The notes beneath the pieces are model-generated. The model had not been told where the DNA came from. It saw only the letters and a program-made list of their open reading frames with translations, and ran no database searches. Positions 44,621 through 54,145 of a stretch of 64,000 nt of DNA are shown here, piece after piece (the first letter of the stretch is position 1; each line of letters begins with the position of its first letter). The position numbers were made by a program, and so were the translations under genes. This DNA is from Hydrangea macrophylla (Eukaryota > Streptophyta > Magnoliopsida > Cornales > Hydrangeaceae): assembly GCA_033977485.1 (NCBI GenBank), contig CM066984.1, forward strand, positions 113,639,251 through 113,703,250, given 5' to 3'.

Positions 44621-46909
44621 TTGTTGAGAAAAGGGGAGAAGTTCCAATGGGATGACCAATGCCAAGCCGCTTTCGACAAAATAAAAGCCTACCTTCAGAA
44701 CCCGCCTGTCCTTTCGCCACCCATTCCTCATAAACCCTTATTCCTTTACCTGTCTGTCTCCGAAAATGCCATGGGTTGCATGCTAGCCCAAGAAGGAGAA
44801 GAAAGCCACTCCGAAAAAGCCATATATTACCTCAGCAAGAGGATGACTGGGTATGAGCTCAACTATTCTACCCTCGAAAAAACGTGTTGGGCCTTGGTTT
44901 GGTGTACTCGCCGACTGAGGCACTACATGCTGGCCTTTCCGGTTGTGCTCATATCCCGCATGGATCCTCTAAAATACCTTCTCGAAAAACCCGCCCTGAC
45001 CGGTCACATATCCCGTTGGTTACTTCTATTATCCGAATTCGATATCAAGTATGTTACGAGCAAGTCAGTAAAAGGGAGAACCGTAGCTGAGCATCTCGCA
45101 GAACATGCCGTTGACTCCGAAGAAAGTGGGGACTTTCCGTTTCCAGACGAGAGCATCATGGGAATCAAGGAAGAACAGTGGAAGTTGTACTTCGATGGAG
45201 CAGCCAACATGAAGGGATACGGAGTAGGGATGATCCTAGTATCGCCGAGTGGGGACCACACTCCGTTGGCAGTCAAGCTCAATTATAACTCCACCAACAA
45301 CACCGCTGAGTATGAAGCATGCATTCTGGGAATGGAAGCAGCCTTAGAACTGAAAGTTCAAAAGTTGGATGTCTTCGGGGATTCAAACCTCATCATATCA
45401 CAAGCCAGAGGAGAATGGAGAATAAAAGAAGAAAGGTTGAAGCCCTATCATGATCGTCTCGACCAACTCAAAAGGCAGTTCAAAAATATCACATTCCTCT
45501 ACTTGCCCAGGGAAGAGAACCAACTGGCAGATTCCTTGGCCACTCTAGCATCGATGATCAAAATTCCTGTGGGAGTCAGGATGATGCCCTTGGTAATTGA
45601 GCAGAGGTACGAGCCTTCGTTCAGCATGATCGCCACAATCGAAGAAGAAGAGAATGAAACACCGTGGTACCAGGACATCTGGAACTTCATAGAAAAGAGG
45701 ATGTATCCCCAAGAATCCACCGAGAGAGACAAAAGGGCAATTCGAAGATTCGCAGCGCAATTCATCATTTGCAGCGGGAAACTGCTGAAGAAAGGATACA
45801 ACGGTCACAACCTGACTTGCTTGTTTGGGAAGAGCTCCAGAAGAATGATGGAAGAAATACACGAAGGGGTATGCGGCCCACACATGAACGGCCACATGCT
45901 GGCCAAGAAAATCGTGAGACAAGGATACTACTGGACAACATTGGAAAAAGATTGTTGCGAATACGTGAGAAAGTGTCACAAGTGCCAGATTCATGCAAAC
46001 ATGATGCACGTGCCGCCATCTCTTCTATACAGCATGACCTCGCCTTGGCCATTCTCCACCTGGGGAATCGATATTATTGGAGAAATCATTCCGAAAGCCT
46101 CAAATGGAAATCGGTATATTCTGGTGGCCATAGACTACTTCACAAAATGGGTAGAAGCTGCATCTTACACCAAGTTGGGGGCCAAGGAAGTGGCCAAATT
46201 CATCAAGAGAAATCTCATCTGCCGTTATGGAGTTCCTCATGAGATTATTTCGGATAACGGAAGTCATTTCAAGGCAGAAGTCAGGGACCTGTTCGAGGAA
46301 TACAAAATCACCTATCACAAGTCATCGCCATACCGACCACAGACCAATGGGGCAGTCGAAGCTGCGAATAAGAATGTCAAGGCCATACTGCAAAAATCAG
46401 CGGATACCTACAAAGACTGGCATGAAAAGCTACCATTTGCACTTTGGGGATACAGAACATCGATAAGAACGTCCACAGGAGCGACTCCTTACTCACTAGT
46501 GTATGGGATGGAAGCGGTACTGCCGGTGGAGATAGAATTACCATCCCTACGCGTGATGGCAGAATGTGAAATTTCTGAATCAGATTGGTTGAGAGAAAGG
46601 TATGAAGAATTGGCCCTCATAGATGAAAAGCGTCTGGCGGCAGTCGACCATGTCCGAATCTATCAGAAGAGGATAGCCCGTGCCTTCAACAAAAGGGTTC
46701 GCCCAAGGAAGATTGTCAAGGGCGACCTTGTCCTTAAGGAGTTGCGAGCTCCGATCTTTGATCCCCGTGGGAAGTTTAAGCCAAAATGGGTCGGCCCTTA
46801 CATCGTCAAGACTGTTCTTTCCGGAGGAGCAACTTATCTCATAGACCTCGATGGTGTCGAATTCAAAGAACCGATCAACATGGATCGCCTCAAAAAGTAC
46901 TATGCTTGA
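44621..46909 (+). CDS. Tat RNase H-RNase H-integrase, C-terminal part
   Basis: 762 codons in the frame of the upstream part, beginning right after the TGA with a TTG, so it has no true start. About 1-150: the original RNase H, degenerate (LYLSVSENAMG lacks the usual Asp). About 185-320: a second, archaeal-like RNase H with D192, E230, D254 and D304 all present. This double RNase H is a known hallmark of the plant Tat lineage. Integrase follows: HHCC zinc region (about 405-465), then D484, D545 and E580 forming the catalytic D,D,E. The C-terminus ends ...DRLKKYYA and shows no chromodomain. Expression would need readthrough of the TGA or is lost in this copy. Confidence 0.93.
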   Translation: MLRKGEKFQWDDQCQAAFDKIKAYLQNPPVLSPPIPHKPLFLYLSVSENAMGCMLAQEGEESHSEKAIYYLSKRMTGYELNYSTLEKTCWALVWCTRRLRHYMLAFPVVLISRMDPLKYLLEKPALTGHISRWLLLLSEFDIKYVTSKSVKGRTVAEHLAEHAVDSEESGDFPFPDESIMGIKEEQWKLYFDGAANMKGYGVGMILVSPSGDHTPLAVKLNYNSTNNTAEYEACILGMEAALELKVQKLDVFGDSNLIISQARGEWRIKEERLKPYHDRLDQLKRQFKNITFLYLPREENQLADSLATLASMIKIPVGVRMMPLVIEQRYEPSFSMIATIEEEENETPWYQDIWNFIEKRMYPQESTERDKRAIRRFAAQFIICSGKLLKKGYNGHNLTCLFGKSSRRMMEEIHEGVCGPHMNGHMLAKKIVRQGYYWTTLEKDCCEYVRKCHKCQIHANMMHVPPSLLYSMTSPWPFSTWGIDIIGEIIPKASNGNRYILVAIDYFTKWVEAASYTKLGAKEVAKFIKRNLICRYGVPHEIISDNGSHFKAEVRDLFEEYKITYHKSSPYRPQTNGAVEAANKNVKAILQKSADTYKDWHEKLPFALWGYRTSIRTSTGATPYSLVYGMEAVLPVEIELPSLRVMAECEISESDWLRERYEELALIDEKRLAAVDHVRIYQKRIARAFNKRVRPRKIVKGDLVLKELRAPIFDPRGKFKPKWVGPYIVKTVLSGGATYLIDLDGVEFKEPINMDRLKKYYA

Positions 46910-46956
46910 CTATCCAATAACCGTTCCTTTCAAGCCTTCCTTGAACTACGCCCGAC

Positions 46957-47086
46957 CTGATTCCCACTCGGGGATACGTAGGCAACCACATCGGTTCGGT
47001 CGCTCCACCAACAAAAATAACCTTTCCTTTCAAAACCTTGGCCCGAACTACGTTGGACCTGATCCCCGCTCGGGGGTACGTAGGCA
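46957..47086 (+). repeat. Paired CTGATTCCC..GGGGATACGTAGGCA motifs after pol
   Basis: Two copies about 100 bp apart directly downstream of the pol stop. Copies also occur at 34693 and 34798 in element A, and a variant at about 52874-52901 before the 3' LTR. Each can pair GATTCCC/GATCCCC with the following GGGGATA or GGGGGTA. Confidence 0.8.
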
Positions 47087-47296
47087 GACTTTCAAAAAGA
47101 AAAAGAAGGGTGGCTCGCTAGGTCGAAAATCCGAAAGGACGCCTAGGCAAAAATTAGAGCTAAATCCAAAGTGAGCAATAACAAAAGAGAGAAAATAGCT
47201 CGCTAGGTCACCTCCTTGGTGCCTAGGCAAAAATTATGAGCGCATGAGAGAAATAAAGTTGCGGTCCTTACCATAACCCAAAAACCACCCTCCACA

Positions 47297-47440
47297 CTAG
47301 GGGCAAACTTCGGCCACTCGCCTCGTTTGCCTGAACCTCTTCTAAACTAGGGGCAAACGTCGGTCATCTACCTCGTTTGCCTCACAACCATATATATCCC
47401 AAACTAGGGGCAAACTTCGGCTACCCGCCTCGTTTGCCTC
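47297..47440 (+). repeat. Three PPT-like GGCAAAC hairpin units
   Basis: CTAGGGGCAAAC followed by TTCGG (or GTCGG), a variable loop and CTCGTTTGCCT, at 47297, 47347 and 47404. The purine word AGGGGCAAAC is the same as in the true PPT at 53041-53053. Confidence 0.8.
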
Positions 47441-47705
47441 TAACAACCCCAGCATGCTCAAGCAAGTACCAAAAGCAACAACTAATTGAAACCTCAAGTT
47501 ACAAAATGTTTTTAGAAAGCTAAAATGCATAAAACGAGATTCCCAAAGTAACCAAGGTTCACCGATAAACAAAATTTGAATATTACATAGGCAGAGAAAT
47601 AAAAGTCTTTCAAAAAGCAACCACATGTTCAAAGACACTTGGAGGAATGAGCAGAATCAGTCAGGACTAGTTTTGTCTTAGTGTCTTTTATTTCTTCGAA
47701 GGTCT

Positions 47706-48761
47706 TTAGAAGTAGGCCTTTACTCGGTCAGTCCAACCATCAATAAAAGTAGCAATAGTGGTAGCTCTGATCCTGGAAGCAAAGACCCTCTCAGTAAACC
47801 CCCGGGGAACCTCCTGAACCTGTCCATACTGTCGGGCCAAGCGGCGAGGATGATAGAAAGAAGTCTCTCTCAGACCCATCAACCACACTCTCTGGTGACC
47901 CCTGAGGCTCGTGGTAATAGCATAGAGGCCCCAACGCCTCACGATCCAGCAAATGTCAGCCTCAGATAAGGTGCTCATCATGCCCACCCAATCGGCAAAG
48001 GTATAGTGAGAATGAAGCACGGCTCGACGAAAGTAAATCGGTGGTATACGGCCCGTCCACAGCTGAAGGCGCTCGTAAAGCCAAGCCTGTAACACCAAAG
48101 GCGCCCCAGAAAGAAGAGGAGTCCCATGGTTGAAGGCATTATCCAAACCGTTCAGAGTTTCAGCTAGAACCATGGCCATGGGATTCCTGCTAAGTTTCAG
48201 CCCGAGGCACACATGCACCAAGTCAACCGAAGTGCTCGAGAACAGGAAGTGCGAAGTCATGCACAATATCAAAGCGGCCCCACGGGAAGCATCATACATG
48301 CTGGGATTCCCAGGACTGGCATACCGGGCAATAATAGAAGCAATGTTGAGAACCTCACCTTGAATCAGCCGGCGGGAAATAGTGACAGAGCAATTCAGGT
48401 ATTCAGCCAAGGCTCGCGTAGGGCTGAGGGTATCAACGGAAGGAAGAATCAAGTCCGAGTCAGAATCATAGCCGAGAATAGCGCAGAACTCCTCAAGCAT
48501 GGGGCATATTTCCAGGCCGTTGAAGTTGAAGACATGGTTCACTGGGTCCCAGTAAGCAATGGCAGCACGCAAGAACTCCGTATTCAGGGTCATCTGGCGA
48601 AGAGAAAACAGCTCGGTCAAGCCATAGCTGAAGAGGTTGATCCGCTCCACGCCATCCGTAATGTTCAGCCAAGCTGTGAGATGAGCAGGATCATACAAAG
48701 CCATACTTTCTGTCACGGCTCTAGCAAAATTCAAAATTTCGGCAGCACCTCCCCGTTTCAC
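47706..48761 (-). CDS. Antisense PMD/DUF7745-like protein in element B
   Basis: A 351-codon open frame on the strand opposite to gag-pol, ending ...DRVKAYF. There is no upstream ATG: the frame opens with TCC-GTG after a TAG, so it starts at the internal ATG at 48702-48704 (about 332 aa) or is the last exon of a spliced gene with an acceptor near ..GGGATAG. Features include INLFSYGLTELFSLRQ, AIAYWDPVNHVFNFNG, ICPMLEEFCAILGYD and a Trp/Arg-rich C-terminal half. The FNG..ICPMLEEFCAILG pattern resembles plant proteins with plant-mobile-domain-related (DUF7745-type) regions that often accompany retrotransposons; this assignment is from memory of the family pattern. No catalytic motif was recognised. 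It lies downstream of the spliced PMD gene on the same strand, about 280 bp away. Confidence 0.68.
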   Translation of the reverse strand: MKRGGAAEILNFARAVTESMALYDPAHLTAWLNITDGVERINLFSYGLTELFSLRQMTLNTEFLRAAIAYWDPVNHVFNFNGLEICPMLEEFCAILGYDSDSDLILPSVDTLSPTRALAEYLNCSVTISRRLIQGEVLNIASIIARYASPGNPSMYDASRGAALILCMTSHFLFSSTSVDLVHVCLGLKLSRNPMAMVLAETLNGLDNAFNHGTPLLSGAPLVLQAWLYERLQLWTGRIPPIYFRRAVLHSHYTFADWVGMMSTLSEADICWIVRRWGLYAITTSLRGHQRVWLMGLRETSFYHPRRLARQYGQVQEVPRGFTERVFASRIRATTIATFIDGWTDRVKAYF

Positions 48762-49037
48762 GGACTATCCCACCTGCAAGGCAAAAGCACTCACTATCAC
48801 AAAACTGCCCATCGCAGTAACATCCAGCAATCACAATGCACATATATCAACAAGCACACAACTGCGCCTCTAAACCGGAAGGTATCCGGCCTAGGAGGCA
48901 AAACATTATAATACTCTGTCAAAAGGTCACAAATTGTGCTACACATCGTCCTACACTGTCCTAATAATCATATCCTCAGTACAACCCAATCGAAAACAGG
49001 AAAAGAAAATAAAATAATAATTCCCGCTTGGGAAGCC

Positions 49038-51221
49038 TCAGTCCTCCTCTTCTTCGTCCTCCGTCGGACCACCCGGAGTGTACGTCGGCGACGGCCTCCT
49101 CCTACCACCTCTGCATCTTGGACCCGTCCTCGATGAGCCAGCCCCGCCTCCACGGTACTGCACACACAAATAAAATGAAGGCAATTAGTAAAGAAAACAA
49201 CAAAAAGAAAGAAATGCCAAAAACAGAGTCGAGTCAGAGACTTACCAAGGACGCCATCTGGTTGGCGGCAAATTGCCGCATACCGTCCATCTGTCAAGGG
49301 TAAAATCCAGGGTTAGAACCTTGTAACTTTAAGAAAGTGCAAAATTAGAGACATACCCGGTGGTCTCGTGTAAGGACCAGGGACCGTAGGCTAGCCGCCA
49401 AGGCGTGACCCTCCTCGGCATAACTCCAAGGAACGTTGAGGACGCCCGCTGGTTGAGTAGGGTACCCACATGTGACTCGCGGCACCTCCATCATTTGGGG
49501 AGTGCCATCAGCGCCTAGAACATTGACAGTCCAATCCCAAGGAGGAATAGGGTCGGGAGCCTGAGGAGCCTGTCTCCTGTACATCTCACGAAGCTAAAGG
49601 CACAGAATAAGTTAGGAAAAGATAAATCAAAAAAAATGGACAATGAATATAAACAAAAAATACAAAAAGAACTCACCTCCAGGAGTGGAAAGTTAGGCAT
49701 CAGGAAGCGGCCACGGTAAGCCTCATAACTGGTCTCAGAAAGAAAATGGTCCCAAACATCGGTACCAGCTAAAGCCGCCAGCAAAGCATCTCCAGAAAGG
49801 TCACTAGCATCCATCACAGGAGGATCATGAGGGACGCGATACTGGGAACCACCAACCACCTGCCGAGACACCCGCTCACCAAGGAACCACTGCCTGCACT
49901 CAGTACTCTCCAGCAGAAGGCGGCAAGAGGTAAGAGACTTAACCGCTTGTATCTCCTCAGTGGCGGCATAAGCGACGCCCTCCCAAGGCGTCCAATCAAC
50001 ACTAGAGGCTGTCAACCCAGTTAAGAAGTTCCGAAGCAAAACAATCCGATGGGCCCCACTCTTCACCCCAACAACGTCCCTCCGCCATCTCAAGCCTCGT
50101 GGGAATAGAGGCACAGGAGCCATACCATCCTCATCTTCGCCTGACTCATCCGCTGGGGAGGGAGCCAGCATCTTCAAGTATTCAAAACTCCAAAGCTGCA
50201 CAGACAAAGGAGAAATCAGAACAGGTATGAAAATCAAAGAGATGGAAAATAAAAGAAGAAGCAGTGCATACCTCCCAAGCTCGCCAGAATCCCCCAGTAG
50301 ATTTAACATCGCCCCGAGAGACCTCCCCCATATGTTTGTAGAGATGAGCCAGGGCAGCACTGCCCCAGTTGTAGGAGGGGATCTCATCAATGGTCGCCAG
50401 GCAAGAAAGGAGCCTCAAGCTCACCCGGTCGTTCCTTGTCGCAAAGATGGAGCACCCGAGGACATACAGAAGGTATACCCTCAAAAGCTGGGAATTGTTC
50501 AGATTGTGATTACCTCTACCATAGGCCCGGTAAAGCCAGCCACAGGGGAACCAATGCCTCTCCAAGTTGGGGGGAACAGCCCCAATCAGCATCTCCACCG
50601 CCTCCGGGTCAATCTCATAAAAATAGTCCAGAACCAGGCGCTTCCCGCCAACCCTCAAGCCCGTGATCATGGAGAAATCAAAAGGCGTCATAGTCATCTC
50701 TCCAAACGGCAGGTGGAAAGTATTGGTAGTGTCCCACCACCTCTCGGCCAGTGCATAGAAGTGAGCCAGATCGTTGCTGCTTTTCGAAACCAAGCGGACG
50801 AAGCCTCCGAACCCGGCATCATCAACCATCCTCTTAACAGTGGGCGAAAGCTGGGTATACCATAAGAAAGCATGGGCGAGGCTACCATGGCCTTTTAAGG
50901 CCACTTCCGGCACCTGCACACAACAAAGGCGACAAAAGATGCACAAAATCACTATTCACAACCCGAGAGCAAAAATTCACAAAATCAACATTTAAGCACA
51001 AGTCGAGCTTCTAACGGTCTCTAAGTGCACACTACGGCTCACAAAACTAGCACATTACATAAAAGTGGTCCCAAAATGTCAAAAGTTTCACATACCAAGC
51101 TTGCTAGAGCCGCGGCCGAAAGATGGTGTTGGGGGTCTCGCAAAATCACGTCCGGGGTGTGCACCTCGGCCTTCATCCGTCCCTTGGCCTTCTTAAACGG
51201 CCTCCTTGAGCTCGAAGCCAT
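49038..51221 (-). CDS. Six-exon antisense plant mobile domain (PMD) gene
   Basis: Predicted spliced gene opposite to gag-pol. Exons (minus): 51221-51096, 50913-50272, 50195-49677, 49593-49357, 49290-49246, 49157-49038. Every intron is GT-AG and phase 0, every exon is a multiple of three, and the frame stays open for about 561 residues. The start MASSSRRPFKKAKGR is basic. Exon 2 holds the PMD signature AERWWDTTNTFHLPFGEMTM followed by a GLRVGGKRL turn and an R/L-rich helical part. The end is RG-rich with an acidic EDEEEED tail. Host PMD proteins (MAIN/MAIL1 type) act in nuclear silencing and genome stability; a role here in shielding or regulating the element is only a guess. Antisense extra genes are known in Tat elements. 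Splicing is inferred, not shown. Confidence 0.8.
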
Positions 51222-51437
51222 GGATCTACAAGAAAAATGGAAGTCACATTTAAACTTTCTTCTTGAAAAATTGGGCAAACCAAAACACCAATCAAAAATC
51301 CAACTACGAGGAAAGATTACTCACCTAAGCACGCACAAGCTGCGTTTTGGTGAATTTTGGCGTCAAAAACACCTCGAAATGGCCAAGAATGAGCTTGGGG
51401 AGCTCAAAAACCCGAGATATAAGAAGATGAAGTCCGG

Positions 51438-51502
51438 CCACCCAGTGCCGCCGCGGCACTGGCCAACTGCCGCCGCGGCAGTGGCCCAGTGCCGCGGCGG
51501 CA
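51438..51502. promoter_or_regulatory. GTGCCGCCGCGGCAC palindrome cluster, internal copy
   Basis: Three GC-rich palindromes in a row (AGTGCCGCCGCGGCACT, ACTGCCGCCGCGGCAGT, AGTGCCGCGGCGGCACT) about 220 bp upstream of the start of the antisense PMD gene. The same cluster is in the LTR at 53934-53996. Confidence 0.85.
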
Positions 51503-51791
51503 CTGCTCCCCGTGGGCCCCGCGTTGCTCCGTTTCGCCCCGTTTTGGCCCGTTTTGGCCTTTTTCGGCCCGTTTTTGGCCCCGATCAGCCCCGATGGCCC
51601 GTTCCAGTCAAGATCTATGAGGTTTTACCCCAAGTAGACTAAAAGTTGTCAGAACTACCTCCAGCAGGCAAAAACTGGGAAAAATCGGCCCCCGAAGACC
51701 CGAATCGGTCGTTTCAGGACAATCGTCGCGAATTCCGATAAATCTGGTAACTGATCCTGGTTTTCAGTTATTGCACCGAAGAAAGAAAAGA

Positions 51792-52245
51792 GATTCCCCG
51801 TGAACCCTGCATCATCCTCCGAGGACAGAAGCAGACAGATACCAGCTCCCAGAGGCCCCGACAGGCTCTCTTGGATTGAGCACCAAAAGAGATTCCCCGT
51901 GAACCCTGCATCATCCTCCGAGGACAAAAGCAGACAAATACCAGCTCCCAGAGGCCCTGACAGGCTCTCTTGGATTGAGCACCAAAAGAGATTCCCCGTG
52001 AACCCTGCATCATCCTCCGAGGACAAAAGCAGACAGATACCAGCTCCCAGAGGCCCTGACAGGCTCTCTTGGATTGAGCACCAAAAGAGATTCCCCGTGA
52101 ACCCTGCATCATCCTCCGAGGACAAAAGCAGACAGATACCAGCTCCCAGAGGCCCTGACAGGCTCTCTTGGATTGAGCACCAAAAGAGATTCCCCGTGAA
52201 CCCTGCATCATCCTCCGAGGACAAAAGCAGACAGATACCAGAGAC
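51792..52245. repeat. 99-bp tandem repeat, five copies
   Basis: GATTCCCCGTGAACCCTGCA starts at 51792, 51891, 51990, 52089 and 52188: an exact 99-bp period with very few differences. Because 99 is a multiple of three, several frames stay open, giving repetitive 33-residue 'proteins' on both strands. I do not regard these as genes. Confidence 0.95.
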
Positions 52246-53040
52246 CCCGGCAGGCCCGAAAGATTCAATCAAAAGGAGCAGTTGAAAAGAGATCCTAGAA
52301 AGTATCGCTTCATCCCCAGCAGATTCAGATTAATCCTCAGCGGGTTTATACACCGTCAGTAGTCCATTTTCGAGTCGTCAGCGTCGGTCCATCGCTCTCA
52401 TCACACCATTAGGGCCTCCATGTTCATCATAGGACATCCCAGGATGTCACGTTCGTCCTATGGCTTCCATGTCAGTCTCTTAATTTCCGGAGCCCCTGTG
52501 ACCGTCAGTTATTTGCCAAAAGACATCTTCGGTCATAGTCCCCTGAGGCCCCACATCCAGTTACATTCGCTCGCAAAGCACACTTCCAGAAGTTTGCCCC
52601 TAAAACCCGAGTCTTCTAAACTTCAATGCCCTTATCTGAGTCACCCACCACGTCACAATCACAAACACTAGCACAACACTAGCCCACTCAGAGTGGCACA
52701 CCCCTTGGCACCTGCTCATCCTAGGATCAGAAAACTAGGCATGATAGGACTCATCTATGAGATCATATCACATCCACACACAGCATATCATCCTCATATA
52801 GCATAGCATCCGCCTGATTGTTGTGTATGTGCATATGTAATTTATCCCTTTCGTGTCCCGAACTACGTCCTGGTCTGATTCCCCTTGGGATACGTAGGTA
52901 GCTCACGCGGAGCACGACCAGCATCATCCTTGCATCTTTTGCAACGCTTTTTATCCTAAATCTATAGCCTCCAAAAGACCTGTCTCTTCAAAACTTTGGC
53001 ACTCGCTTGCGACATGCGTTGCCTCGCAAGATTCCTGCCA
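52246..53040. other. Pre-LTR region of B, no gene
   Basis: Non-coding. Contains a TGATTCCCCTTGGGATACGT-type motif (about 52874-52901) and leads to the PPT. Confidence 0.6.
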
Positions 53041-53053
53041 AAGAGGGGCAAAC
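53041..53053 (+). promoter_or_regulatory. Polypurine tract of element B
   Basis: AAGAGGGGCAAAC immediately before TGTAGACACCCC, the start of the 3' LTR. Confidence 0.88.
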
Positions 53054-53933
53054 TGTAGACACCCCATTTTGTCGGCTATCAGATTTAGGAGACCCGTAGC
53101 TTGGTGGTTCACAATGATCGTAAAAGACTCAAAAGGACTCTCGGAAGTCAGCTCTATCTCTCAGAATGCTCAGAATGACCAAAATGCCCTTGAAAGTCCG
53201 AAAACTCCCAGATTTGGTCCCAAAGTTCTGAAAACATGCCTACATCGTAAGAAAAGTGATAAAATGAGTTTTTAAAATAAAACCGGAAGAAATCGTCAGC
53301 TCCCAGAGACCCCCGGAAGTCCAGGAAGTTCCCCGAAAGTCCCCGTTGACCGGTTTGACCAAGGTTTGACCAGGTTTGACCAGAGTTTGACCAAGTTTGA
53401 CCAAGTTTGACCGAAACTGTCTGAATTCACCAGAACCATTCTAAATCATGAGAAACGTATTAAAACAAGTTCCAAAAGAAAATCGAGCGAAAACATCAGC
53501 TCCTGGGAGCTCCCAGAGGTTCCCAGAACTTCCCGGGAATCCCAGGTTTGACCGGTTTGACCAAGATTTGACTTTGGAATCGGGGCACCGAAACAATTTT
53601 CAAATATTTTTCATGGATACTAGAGGTCAATAGCTTTCCAACGGTATATCGCACATAATTTCTGGATTTAAAACGAATTTATTATAAATTTCCAAAGGCG
53701 AAAAAGGCGACTAAATCGGCTTTTATCGCGAATACCGCAAAACTTTTCGAAGTGACCTATCCCCGAACTATTTTTTACGTAAAGTAGACTCCATTACCTT
53801 TCCAACGGTATATCACAACCTCAATTTGGAGTTCGTATGCATTTTCTGTGAATTTCGGACGAAATAGGGCCTTTTCGCGAATACCGGAACTTCGGGGGGC
53901 CTAAACAGGATTATCCAGACGAAGGGAGGAGCA

Positions 53934-53996
53934 GTGCCGCCGCGGCACTGGCCCACTGCCGCCGCGGCAGTGGCCCAGTGCCGCCGCGGCACTCAC
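53934..53996. promoter_or_regulatory. GTGCCGCCGCGGCAC palindrome cluster in U3
   Basis: Three palindromes in tandem, almost the same as at 51438-51502, in the upstream (U3) part of the LTR about 140 bp before the TATA box. The truncated 5' LTR lacks this part. Confidence 0.85.
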
Positions 53997-54137
53997 CTCC
54001 AGAACAGTAAGTTTTTGTAAATATTCTTGTGGTCCCATTTTGATTAATTAAAATCCAAAACGACGTGGTTTCATGATTTCAGATGTTTGGGACCAATGGG
54101 AGTACTTTCTAAATCCCAAAAACACCCCAAGTTGGCC

Positions 54138-54145
54138 TATATAAA
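54138..54145 (+). promoter_or_regulatory. TATA box of 3' LTR of B
   Basis: TATATAAA; could drive transcription outward into the Z LTR. Confidence 0.65.

Noticed and set aside
44147..44731. Long antisense open frames opposite RT
   Set aside because: Shadows of the conserved pol frame; they lack domain patterns and splice structure, unlike the antisense frames at 47706-51221.
51655..52285. Open frames of 160-205 codons on both strands
   Set aside because: They arise from a 99-bp tandem repeat whose length is a multiple of three; all frames repeat the same 33 residues and no domain is seen.
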